DNA of 64,000 nucleotides from Pedobacter sp. BAL39. GTDB taxonomy: Bacteria; Bacteroidota; Bacteroidia; Sphingobacteriales; Sphingobacteriaceae. Position numbers and translations under genes: made by a program. Under the pieces are notes generated by a model. That model saw only the letters and a program-made list of their open reading frames with translations. It was not told the DNA's origin and did no database searches. The number at the start of each line of letters is the position of its first letter. Position 1 is the stretch's first letter. The stretch lies in assembly GCF_000170795.1 (NCBI RefSeq), contig NZ_ABCM01000003.1, positions 248,001 through 312,000 of the forward strand, read 5' to 3'. Below, piece after piece: positions 16,745-25,697 of the stretch.

Positions 16745-16987
16745 ATGTTTGAATCGCTGTTTGCTGTTTGGTTAGAAAAAGGAGAAATTATTCCATGGTC
16801 TAAAGGGGATTATCCTTCGTCTTATAAAAACCAGCCAAAGTATTTACGTGAAAAAGCAGTCGAAATAGCCAATGAGGTCTTAAAAGAAAGTGGTGATAAG
16901 GGAATAGCGATTGCTACCGGGCTCAAAAAAGCTCGGGAGTATTTTAAACATCATCCTGAGGAAACAAAAAAAATTGCTGGAAAATAA
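16745..16987 (+). CDS. Small YdaT-like protein
   Basis: 80 residues with PWSKGDYPSSYKN, then LREKAVEIANEVL, then GIAIATGLKKAREYF, matching the pattern of the short YdaT/DUF2188-neighbouring family (PWTKDDYP..., KAIEIANALL..., AIAIA...KA). The family is widespread, cytosolic and uncharacterised. It is separated by about 180 bp from the DUF6602 gene and marks the right edge of the decayed element. Confidence 0.6.
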   Translation: MFESLFAVWLEKGEIIPWSKGDYPSSYKNQPKYLREKAVEIANEVLKESGDKGIAIATGLKKAREYFKHHPEETKKIAGK

Positions 16988-17170
16988 ATTGTTTTTCATA
17001 AATTTAAGCATAAGGGAATTGGAGCCCCAGTTTCAAGTAGAAATGGATGGCAACCTGGTTAAGGTTTCATAATATTAACTGGAGGGGAAGCGGGGCTTCC
17101 ATGCGTGCTTCAATGATTCCAGAAAGCCGTTGTGATTAAATGAAAAATATAAGCCCTACACCATAGAAAA

Positions 17171-18184
17171 ATGAGCAACAATGGATCTCCACTTCGTGCA
17201 CAAATGCCAACCCAAGGGTGGAAACAGTTCCTGGCTGCACGAACCAGAATGCTCGCTGCTTATGATCTTGCGAGGGACTTAGAAAACAACAAGCTGGTAA
17301 AGACCAGGCACGGCCGTGTAGCAGAGGCCGAATTTAGAAAGTGGCTGAGCGAATTCCTGCCAAAGCGATATGCCGTTGCCTCTGGTTATATCATTTCTCC
17401 CGGCATTTCGAGTTCCGAGCACATGGTGCATTATGATGTGATTATATATGATCAGTTGGAATCTCCAGTGCTATGGGTAGAGGAAAATCCGGATTCTTCC
17501 GGGCAGGGAAAATCGCTTGCAATTCCTGTGGAATATGTCCACGCGGTATTCGAAGTAAAATCCGCTTTTAATAAGAAGTCATCCAAAGAAGCTGTTGAAC
17601 AGCTGTCAAAGTTAAAGCCATTATTGGCTAGACTAGATCCTCCGAACAGTCGCAGCGAGCTGCATCTCCCTGCGAATTTTTTCTGCGCCACGGTGTTCTT
17701 TGAGCTCCGAAAAGAGCATGAGAAGGATTTTGCTGCAATGGACGAGCTGGTCGAAGCCACGATGCTAAGGGGATTCTATGGGGGAATTATACTTCGCGCT
17801 GATACGCTCGATAAATATTACAGCGGGAAAATATACTTCAGAAACGAAAACATTGACACTGGGCCCAACAATAGTTCATCATTATCTTTTTGGACAACAT
17901 CGAAATGCCTTAAATATAAAGATGATGCCTATTTCAGTCTGTTATTGACATTCTGGGAACAGCATTTTTCGGAATTTGCATTCGACATCATTGCGCTTTT
18001 GAAGCGAACCTATCACCCCAATGCTCTATCCAGCCTATATTGTATGGGCTCAACCGCGATGGAAAATGGCAGCTGTGTAGAAACGAGGTGTGCTGATCCA
18101 GAGGCTGTTAAAATGTATCAAAAGGAAACTGCAGCAATTCTAAGCGCAAAGGGATTTGTGGGTTTTGAACCGTCCGACCTGTAA
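17171..18184 (+). CDS. DUF6602 family protein (putative PD-(D/E)xK-like nuclease)
   Basis: 337 residues. The N-terminal half follows the DUF6602 pattern: an acidic helix GRVAEAEFRKWLSEFLPKRY, then a glycine turn ASGYII, then HYDVIIYDQ with D89, and VEYVHAVFEVKSAF with E128 and K130. The E-helix, D, and E-x-K on successive strands is the geometry of restriction-endonuclease-like nucleases. The C-terminal half is unassigned and contains two cysteines near the end. It is the first gene of the probable defence island and is convergent with the TIR gene, 254 bp away. Enzymatic activity is inferred from motif order only. Confidence 0.65.
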   Translation: MSNNGSPLRAQMPTQGWKQFLAARTRMLAAYDLARDLENNKLVKTRHGRVAEAEFRKWLSEFLPKRYAVASGYIISPGISSSEHMVHYDVIIYDQLESPVLWVEENPDSSGQGKSLAIPVEYVHAVFEVKSAFNKKSSKEAVEQLSKLKPLLARLDPPNSRSELHLPANFFCATVFFELRKEHEKDFAAMDELVEATMLRGFYGGIILRADTLDKYYSGKIYFRNENIDTGPNNSSSLSFWTTSKCLKYKDDAYFSLLLTFWEQHFSEFAFDIIALLKRTYHPNALSSLYCMGSTAMENGSCVETRCADPEAVKMYQKETAAILSAKGFVGFEPSDL

Positions 18185-18438
18185 TTTCTTACAGTCTTCC
18201 TTGTTGATATTTGATCCGAAATCCTGCATCGCTTTTTTAATTAAGAGATCGGTGTTGTACTCAATTGAATGGTCAGTTTTGCTAAAAGTGTTTTTTTATC
18301 CAGTTTTTCATGGAGGAAGAAATTTTAAATGATAAAATGCTACAAATTGCGATAATGCTAAAGCGATGTTTATTACTGAGTATTTCATTCGGTCCGGTTA
18401 TTTATAATGCGCCTTGCAACCTAGATAACATAAGGTGC

Positions 18439-19395
18439 CTAAGCTTTTGAATATCCTGACGCCGCAATGTATTCCAAAAATTCTTCGACTTTTTTGTTGA
18501 AATGCGTTACGTTTATATCTCCAAAAAATGCTTTTCTATCCTGATACAGATTTAATAAGGAATCTCTGTTGGAAATTTTAATGCCCTTATTTACTACTTT
18601 TACCCAAGCTATATCTTTCGAAGAGGCCGGAGGCAATAATATAGGCAAAAACATGAGCTCATCCATTAAACACCATGCTGCTCCTTCTTCGTTTAGGCAA
18701 ACCCTACTTATTAGATAGTCAGGACTGACAAATTGAATGAAAAGACCCGTCTCATCTTTTAAAAATGTTCGGAGATCTTCTGGAATATTTATCCCTCCGG
18801 CTATTCCGTGATTTTCTTCACTAGTAAATTTTATTTTTGCTAGATCGAAGTTTAGCCCACTATTCAAAATAATGTCACGAAATTTTTCGACGACCTCCCG
18901 GTCCTTGGAGGTATGGCTGAGGAAAATTCCTTGCTTTGTCGTAGTGAGTTTATTGTCCACTAATAACGACGAATTGGTGATGATCTGCAGTTTTGTTTGC
19001 GGTGCAAATGTATTCGCAATCTTATCGTGGTAGTTGTCGTAAGAATATACGTCTAAAGTACTATTACCATCCTGTTCGTAGATTTCTCTTTTCGGGGCTG
19101 AAGAGATTAAATGGAACCTTAACCCAGGAAAGTACCTGGTGATGCTAGAATTTTTAAAGGTATCGTATCCCTTATTGTTTTCGCTATGGTGTAAATGAAC
19201 TAGAAATAAAAAATTCTGTTCATCATCAGCATCACTAATAGTTGTTTTAAATACTTCAAGCCTTTCAATTAATTTTACATCCTGAAACAGATCTATGCCG
19301 ATTTTCCTTTTAGTTAGGGCATTATCAAAATTATTTTTTTCGTCCCAAAATAACAAAATAGTCTTTCCTAATATTTCATAATCTGTTGACGTCAT
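18439..19395 (-). CDS. TIR-domain protein with N-terminal receiver-like region
   Basis: 318 residues. Residues about 155-300 form a TIR domain: GIFLSHTSKDREVVEKF (strand A/box 1), FTSEENHGIAGGINIPEDL, then FIQFVSPDYLISRVCLNEEG with the S-x-x-Y-x-x-S-x-x-C-x-x-E signature and E236/E237 in the place of the NADase catalytic Glu. Residues about 10-105 look like a receiver-like alpha/beta domain (KTILLFWDEKN, FLFLVHLHHSE, FHLISSAPKRE) lacking a clear phospho-Asp set. Its ATG overlaps the stop of the 1596-residue gene by 4 bp (ATGA), so they are translationally coupled. Inferred role: effector that cleaves NAD or a related nucleotide when triggered by its partner. Confidence 0.8.
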   Translation of the reverse strand: MTSTDYEILGKTILLFWDEKNNFDNALTKRKIGIDLFQDVKLIERLEVFKTTISDADDEQNFLFLVHLHHSENNKGYDTFKNSSITRYFPGLRFHLISSAPKREIYEQDGNSTLDVYSYDNYHDKIANTFAPQTKLQIITNSSLLVDNKLTTTKQGIFLSHTSKDREVVEKFRDIILNSGLNFDLAKIKFTSEENHGIAGGINIPEDLRTFLKDETGLFIQFVSPDYLISRVCLNEEGAAWCLMDELMFLPILLPPASSKDIAWVKVVNKGIKISNRDSLLNLYQDRKAFFGDINVTHFNKKVEEFLEYIAASGYSKA

Positions 19396-22300
19396 AATTT
19401 TATAAATTTAATTTCATGTGAATAAATCCCATTTGAACCAGTTGCTTTATGAAACATCTGGATGGGGAAATCGTTTAGGTTATTTAGTCTCATCAAGCCT
19501 TTTCCTCCGCCTTTTAGAACCACGCCTTTTTTAATTGAGTTCTGAATTTTGAAAGTTAAAAACTCTTTAGATTCAGTCCATTCGATTATTATTTTTTTAC
19601 TTAGATCTGCATGTCTCAGATTTTCCTTCAACTCGGAAAATATTACATGGTGCAAATATACCTTAGGAAAAGCTACAGTAACTGGTGGAGGTGAATTTGT
19701 CTCGATATTTATTTTTTGATCTGTTTCTTTGATTTGTATTAAAAACGCATCAAAGTCCTCTTTGATATTTGGAGTTGTAATGGAATTGAATATTTTCGAA
19801 TATTCGGAGTTGTTCATAATGAATTTATCGAAAAGCTTGTCAAGTTTTGAACTAATAATAGCGACGTCTTCAAACTTCCCGTTGTGAATCCAATCGCCCA
19901 ATTGTGCCAATAAAACTCTAAGCGATATGGTGATGTTCTCCAGGTTGTTGTAGGTTTTTTCTTTATATGGTAAAAAGAAATTAGGGTAGCGACTAGAAAA
20001 GTTCAACAAGTCTTCTATAAACTCTGAAATTGGATCCCATGCGTTCTGAATGATCACTATCTCCTCTTCGTAATCTTCTTTATTAATTTTTTTCTTGTTT
20101 AAGACTTTTAATTGAGTATTGATGATCTGCTTATCATTATAGATATATTCATTGTGAGAGGCGTCATCAAGTATTCTTGCGTAATTGCTCTTAACTTTGG
20201 TGAGTAAATCGTCAAAACTGGATTCAACAAAAGGCAGTGTGGATATAAATGCCCTAAACATCTTCAGCTGGGACTTTTCCTGCCCTAATTGTGAATTTTC
20301 AATGGCAGCTTCTATCAATATTTTTATACGCCCGCCTAGTTTTTTCTCTTTCAGTTGATTAACGTCAATTGGAATAAACTTTAGCAATTTTAAAAAGAAG
20401 TAATTCAAATCCGAATAACTGCTGTGGTAGGTTTTAATCAGGAATATAAACCTGTTCACCGTCATCATTTCTATAAAATACTTGCCCTGGAAAAAGATAA
20501 ACAACAAATGGAAGAAGTTTTTATTACTCCATTTATAAAAAAGTGATTTCTTAGCGATTCTTGGGGAATCTGGTATGTTCGGATTTCCAAATATTATTGT
20601 TGTAATAAACGATTCTAACCTTTCTGCTAAATCGGGAAGGACGCTCCTTATTTTTTCGTATAGATAAGGTTCATGCAGAAAAACTGCGCAGATGAGTTCA
20701 ATTGTCTTATATCCCTCTGGATTGTCAACTTTAGTTTCATATTTCACGATAAAGTCATCAAAAAAATCAAAGTACTCTTTAAAATACCTGTAGGTAGCAA
20801 TTTTGCCTACCTGATCCTTCACTAAAATGAGCTCTTTAATGATACTGCTGTCATCCCAGTTCTTCAATAGATATTTATTATTTGGAGAGTCGATTGTTTT
20901 TAATGAAAGTTCGTCCAGAATTTTTCTTGCTTCTTCTTTAATCTTGTTTGGGGTATTGGGAATATTTACAAGTTCATCTAGCCACTCATTCTCCTTAACA
21001 ACCGGGCTTTCTTCTATGTGGTAGGTGGGTATGTGCCAATGACAGGCAAAAATGGTTTTTACTTTTACCTCTGTATTGCTTCCCATCATTGTATTGAGTC
21101 GCGAGAAAAATTCCATTTTATGATCACTCAATCTACCTATTATCGATAGCACTAAAATTTCTTTTACATCCAACAAAGCTATTTCTTCAATCATCTGGAT
21201 GATGGAATCTCCAGTACAAGAACCATCATCAAAAATCATGACCACCTTCTGGTGTGACAAGGTTTTTAGAAATTTAGGTGTATCGGGAAAGCGCCAACCT
21301 TCATTTGTCTGAAACCGTTCCAGTTCGTAAATGTCTATGCTGTTATTCTTTAAAACGTCAACTGTTAAAATGTCATTGTCTATATTAGTTGCTGCTGAAC
21401 CCTTTGGATAAAAGACCATATTTAGCCTTTTTAGGAATTTTTGATCAATTCTTTCGAAAATTACTTTTAGTATATCTTTACAGTTGTCTCTGTCTTTTAG
21501 AAGGTTTTTTAAATCGAAGAAATATGGATGGATTAGGTTATTAAATTTGAAGTAGCCTGTTTTGATACAGTCGTCAGGGATCAATTCAATAAATTCCACA
21601 TTTTCGAGCAAGATTGAATCCTTTTGATGGCTACCCTTGACGGACAACTCTATAGGTGTGTTTGTATACGGATTTATTCTAACAACTTTCAAACTTCTGT
21701 CCTTCAACTTTTGTCGAAGGCCAGCTCGTTTAAGCTTCTTTATTGGCCTTTGCACCAATGCAGTCAGCTTTTTATCCAATTGTGGTTTGTCGTACTTCTC
21801 ACTCTCGAATTCAGGATCGCGTGTATCAACAACTACAGCCACGTGTGATAAATTAGCTTCTTTTTCGTTTAGATACCGATCAAGGAAATTGGCGAGATAA
21901 CCGGTCGAGATTACGTCGCAGATCAAAATAAACTCATCCCCTGGCTTTATGTTGTCCTGAAAGGATTGTTCAGAAACAAAAGAATGATGATTCGAAACAA
22001 CAACGACATTTTTTCCTTTGATAAGATTGTTATCTACCAGTGATTTTACAATCTTTTGGCTATTAGAAGAAATGCATATAAATTTTATCTCTGGATTTTT
22101 TATAATGTGGTAGGAAATGATTTCGAAGATAGCGTTCGAAATGTATTCGCAGTTATTTGTGTCACCGAGCATGTTAGACATCTGCACATACTGATATTGG
22201 TAATAATTTCCGCTGCAGAGAAACACGCTTCCGTTGATTTTTAAGGTAGATTCGCCAACCAAATTTTCTAGTTCTAGTTGTTTAGATTTCTCTACTCTAT

Positions 22301-24182
22301 CTTGGTAATTTGAGACTATATTACTGTTTGACGTTTTCTTGGCCTTATCATACTGCTTTTGAATTTCTTCTCTGTTTATAAAGGATTTTAGGTTGCCCTG
22401 GCTATCATAATAGTTGATATGCCCAATAATATCATCCGGATATTGAAAATCTCCCTTCCTTAAGCTATGATCATCCAGTAACAATTCATTCAGCTTGGAT
22501 ATATCTGCGTCTGAATATACCCCTAGCCAGAAAATTGTAAGCTCGCTTTCTACATTGCTAAGATATATGAATGGTGTTGGATGAATCTTATATTTCCGAT
22601 CGACTTCACTGAGGTATTTGATCTCTTCTCTAATGTTGATCAAAAACTCCAATGGGGGCGGGTTAATGATTACAACATTCTTTAACAGATTTATCGAATA
22701 GTCAGAAATTAGGAAGAAGATGATTTTCTTGCTGATCCTTTCGTCTATCTGGTAACCTTCGAAATCAATATAGATCAGCGTATTGTCCGGAAATGAAATA
22801 ATTTTATTTAATAGCAGATCAAACAGATCGTCATAGATTCTCTTTTTTAAATCCTCTCCCTGTAGTTGTTTTTGAATTTGGAATACGCTTACATATTCTA
22901 TTTTCTTATTGAAGTATGCATACTGGTCAACATTCAGTAATTGTTTAATTGCAGTTCCTTCAATTTGTACACTGGAATGGCGTTCAGGGACATATATGCT
23001 GATTAAAGTTCCTGGAAAAAATTCTTCTCCGTTTCCAAACACTTCTATAGCTTCCTCAAAAGATTTTCTATCCGAAAAATCGAATAGTATTTTGCCATAG
23101 TTACTTCTGGCCACCAACAACCCCTCGAACCGTCTAACAATAGTCAGCAGGTCAAATAATCCTCTGGGTACGTTGATTTTTTCTAGATATTTTTTACTAA
23201 TTGGCTGCTTCGATGAATTGGGTTCAAACGCATACCTCAATACTTTTGTATCGTGGGAAGCATTTACCAACTTTCCTTCATCAGACGTCTTTTCTGCTTT
23301 TAAATACTGAGCATTGAGTGTCGTAGGAATCCCTAGACCAAAATCTAAAAAAGACAATTGAAGTACAGACTGGTTCTTCCACTTTCCAGTCTTTTTGTCC
23401 CTATAGAAGTTTTTACCCTCGTCAATCATTTCATCGTTGAAATTCTTATCCAGCATGGACTGAACTTCTCCTTTATTAAAGGATTTTTCATTGAATTTGG
23501 TCTTCAACGAAAGACTCATAAATGCATACTCTTTTTTGGAATTGAAAAATGACTTTTGAAAATGGTCAAGAAAATTTTCATATAACTCCTTTGTTATTAT
23601 CGAGCTGAGCGTTTGGTTTTCAAACGGAAGAGCACAGTTGTTTAAGCTTAGGATATCATTGGTCGCGTCGTTTAAAAGATAAATATCTGATAATAGTTCT
23701 GAGATTTTACGATCACTATAGCCTTTAACAAAATCGAGGGTGATGAAGGGCGTTACACCATATCTGTCATAAATTTCGGACTCTTCCGACGACAATTTAA
23801 ATTCTTTTTTAAAACGCTGTATTTGATTGCCATCTAGGTCAAAGTACTTCGCATAGTTTTGATTGGGTACTATTTCATATATTTTCCAAACATCCCAAAT
23901 TTGGACGAATTGTTTGGCTTTGCGTTTTGAGACCTTCGGAATTTTTCCAACCCCTAAAAAATGCACGAAAAAAGGAATGTCATTTTCAATCAGATAATGC
24001 ATGAGTCCAGTTAGTATGACAAGTTCCTGATTTGAAACCCATTCAACTTCAGATAGATCAAAAATATATTTGGTATATTTTTTAGATGTATAAGCTTTAA
24101 AAAAGTCAGCTACAATTCGATCAATATGTCTTTCTGTTATTTTATAGCCGAATACAATAGCGAATTCATCAGATTTTGGCAT
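19392..24182 (-). CDS. Giant STAS / GHKL ATPase / double PRTase / GHKL protein, partner of TIR effector
   Basis: 1596 residues. Residues 7-78 resemble a STAS/MlaB-like fold (YIFDLSEVEWVSNQELVILT). Residues 195-400 are a GHKL ATPase: N-box ELYENFLDH (199-207), LSFLDFGLGIP with D280, NVPRGLFDL and FPGTLISIYVP. A first phosphoribosyltransferase-like domain covers about 650-790 with PRPP-loop-like DEFILICDVISTGYLANF (749-766). A second covers about 910-1050 with KVVMIFDDGSCTGDSI (979-994). A long helical stretch follows. Residues 1505-1596 form a second GHKL-like domain (HHVIFSELKENLRHA; GGGKGLMRLN). The gene is visibly more AT-rich than its neighbours and rich in Lys, Ile and Asn, suggesting transfer. 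It overlaps the TIR gene by 4 bp. Role inferred: sensor and switch of the pair. Confidence 0.75.
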   Translation of the reverse strand: MPKSDEFAIVFGYKITERHIDRIVADFFKAYTSKKYTKYIFDLSEVEWVSNQELVILTGLMHYLIENDIPFFVHFLGVGKIPKVSKRKAKQFVQIWDVWKIYEIVPNQNYAKYFDLDGNQIQRFKKEFKLSSEESEIYDRYGVTPFITLDFVKGYSDRKISELLSDIYLLNDATNDILSLNNCALPFENQTLSSIITKELYENFLDHFQKSFFNSKKEYAFMSLSLKTKFNEKSFNKGEVQSMLDKNFNDEMIDEGKNFYRDKKTGKWKNQSVLQLSFLDFGLGIPTTLNAQYLKAEKTSDEGKLVNASHDTKVLRYAFEPNSSKQPISKKYLEKINVPRGLFDLLTIVRRFEGLLVARSNYGKILFDFSDRKSFEEAIEVFGNGEEFFPGTLISIYVPERHSSVQIEGTAIKQLLNVDQYAYFNKKIEYVSVFQIQKQLQGEDLKKRIYDDLFDLLLNKIISFPDNTLIYIDFEGYQIDERISKKIIFFLISDYSINLLKNVVIINPPPLEFLINIREEIKYLSEVDRKYKIHPTPFIYLSNVESELTIFWLGVYSDADISKLNELLLDDHSLRKGDFQYPDDIIGHINYYDSQGNLKSFINREEIQKQYDKAKKTSNSNIVSNYQDRVEKSKQLELENLVGESTLKINGSVFLCSGNYYQYQYVQMSNMLGDTNNCEYISNAIFEIISYHIIKNPEIKFICISSNSQKIVKSLVDNNLIKGKNVVVVSNHHSFVSEQSFQDNIKPGDEFILICDVISTGYLANFLDRYLNEKEANLSHVAVVVDTRDPEFESEKYDKPQLDKKLTALVQRPIKKLKRAGLRQKLKDRSLKVVRINPYTNTPIELSVKGSHQKDSILLENVEFIELIPDDCIKTGYFKFNNLIHPYFFDLKNLLKDRDNCKDILKVIFERIDQKFLKRLNMVFYPKGSAATNIDNDILTVDVLKNNSIDIYELERFQTNEGWRFPDTPKFLKTLSHQKVVMIFDDGSCTGDSIIQMIEEIALLDVKEILVLSIIGRLSDHKMEFFSRLNTMMGSNTEVKVKTIFACHWHIPTYHIEESPVVKENEWLDELVNIPNTPNKIKEEARKILDELSLKTIDSPNNKYLLKNWDDSSIIKELILVKDQVGKIATYRYFKEYFDFFDDFIVKYETKVDNPEGYKTIELICAVFLHEPYLYEKIRSVLPDLAERLESFITTIIFGNPNIPDSPRIAKKSLFYKWSNKNFFHLLFIFFQGKYFIEMMTVNRFIFLIKTYHSSYSDLNYFFLKLLKFIPIDVNQLKEKKLGGRIKILIEAAIENSQLGQEKSQLKMFRAFISTLPFVESSFDDLLTKVKSNYARILDDASHNEYIYNDKQIINTQLKVLNKKKINKEDYEEEIVIIQNAWDPISEFIEDLLNFSSRYPNFFLPYKEKTYNNLENITISLRVLLAQLGDWIHNGKFEDVAIISSKLDKLFDKFIMNNSEYSKIFNSITTPNIKEDFDAFLIQIKETDQKINIETNSPPPVTVAFPKVYLHHVIFSELKENLRHADLSKKIIIEWTESKEFLTFKIQNSIKKGVVLKGGGKGLMRLNNLNDFPIQMFHKATGSNGIYSHEIKFIKL

Positions 24183-24722
24183 TTAGATATTTGGTTTATT
24201 AATAGAGCTAACGCAAGATAGAAAACTATCTTCTAATAAAAAACTGACGAGCTATGGTAGGCGCTTTTGATAAAGTCCTGCTAGCTAGGGGGATTTGTAG
24301 ATTTCCAGATTGGATTATTTTTGGAAGATGCTCTTTGAACTTAAAAGGAGTCTAAACTTTTGCCAATGATGCACGCTGTGCGGTGTAATAATTTCACCCC
24401 CTTACGCCAACCTTGGTCAAAGCAGAAATACTAAAGTTCGTTTTGATTGTAGAAATGTATACTGGTATAAAAGTTGGATTAGAGTCCCGATCCATTTCGT
24501 TTTCATGGAAAAATATAAAATTTTTTTCATCCACTTGATTTTCGCCACCGCTCCTAGGAAATCTGCTACCTGCCAGCTTATTAAGATAAATGACGTGCCA
24601 CAATGGCCAACACCGTGTCGGCCATTATAGGCGAGTTTGGCTTCAATTGTGTATGATTTGAAAATAATATTTCCAGAAAACGATGGAATTAAAATAAAAT
24701 TGTTATATTTTCGAAGCAGATT
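24183..24722. other. 540-bp divergent intergenic region of the defence island
   Basis: It separates the minus-strand giant/TIR operon from the plus-strand AAA/protease operon and must hold both promoters. Short frames on the minus strand (24394-24737) have no coding character. No strong inverted repeat or consensus TAnnTTTG with TTTG partner was found by eye. Confidence 0.5.
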
Positions 24723-25697
24723 ATGGCAGCGGAGCAAATTAAAAGTCTAATTAAATCGTTTGGCGAGGACGACGAAGAACGTTTTTTTTCGTCTGCCATT
24801 CAAATTGCAGCTGCTGAGGCTCGAAAAGGGCACGTCAATATTGCGCAGGAACTAAAGGCACTGATTGACAAGGCGAAACAAAACCGTTCCCATCATGCAT
24901 TTGATAAATCCGCTACTGTTCATCTTTCGCAGCCGAAAAGGGAATTACTTGAGCTGATCGATATTTTTCAGCCCCAGTCCACGTTGAAAGACATGGTACT
25001 TGACCTTGAGTTAAAGCAAACGCTGGACCAACTGATCAATGAGCAAAAGAAAGCGGAAATACTCCGGCAATATAACCTTAGTCCACAGAGGAAATTGCTC
25101 CTTATGGGCCCTCCCGGATGTGGTAAGACGATGACTGCGGAGGCTATCGCAGGCGAGTTGGGTATCCCTATTTTTATCGTACGCTTAGATGGTATCATGT
25201 CAAAATTCATGGGTGAATCAATTGTGAAACTCAGGTTGATCTTTGACTCCATGGTTAATCAGCGCGCTGTTTATTTATTTGATGAATTCGATTCTATTGG
25301 ATCCCATCGTCATTTAGGTCAGGATGTGGGCGAAGTGAAGCGAGTACTGAACAGCTTTTTGATCAATATTGAAAAAGACAACAGCAACAGTATCATAATT
25401 GCCGCTACAAATCTGCCTGAATCCTTGGATAAAGCACTTTTCAGACGGTTTGATGAAATTATCACATACCCGCGGCCAGATAAAAAAGGTATTAAAAAAA
25501 TACTAAAGAAGCTGACCCAGAACTATCATTTTGATCAAGAGGTCAATCTTGAAACTTTAGCGGATGCTAGCCTTGGCTTAAACTACTCAGATATTGTTAA
25601 GGCGACTGAGGAAGCTATTAAGTATATGATACTTAGTAGTGAAAATTCCCTATCTTTAGAAGTATTGACTAAAACGCTTCACAAAAAAAAGATCTAA
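24723..25697 (+). CDS. AAA+ ATPase of the FtsH/SpoVK type
   Basis: 324 residues. A short N-terminal helical region (1-80) is followed by a classic AAA module: Walker A GPPGCGKT (129-136), Walker B VYLFDEFD (183-190) with D187/E188, sensor-1 Asn in AATNLP (230), and paired arginines ALFRRFDE (241-242) in the second region of homology. The LDGIMSKFMGES stretch is the pore-loop/MSKF(M/V)GES element of substrate-threading AAA proteins. Its TAA is followed at once by the ATG of the subtilase gene, so the two are one operon. Role inferred: unfoldase or regulator that feeds or controls the protease. Confidence 0.85.
   Translation: MAAEQIKSLIKSFGEDDEERFFSSAIQIAAAEARKGHVNIAQELKALIDKAKQNRSHHAFDKSATVHLSQPKRELLELIDIFQPQSTLKDMVLDLELKQTLDQLINEQKKAEILRQYNLSPQRKLLLMGPPGCGKTMTAEAIAGELGIPIFIVRLDGIMSKFMGESIVKLRLIFDSMVNQRAVYLFDEFDSIGSHRHLGQDVGEVKRVLNSFLINIEKDNSNSIIIAATNLPESLDKALFRRFDEIITYPRPDKKGIKKILKKLTQNYHFDQEVNLETLADASLGLNYSDIVKATEEAIKYMILSSENSLSLEVLTKTLHKKKI

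Noticed and set aside
18439-24182. Thoeris or CBASS system
   Set aside because: No ThsA-like SLOG/NADase protein and no CD-NTase cyclase is present; the partner has a different architecture.
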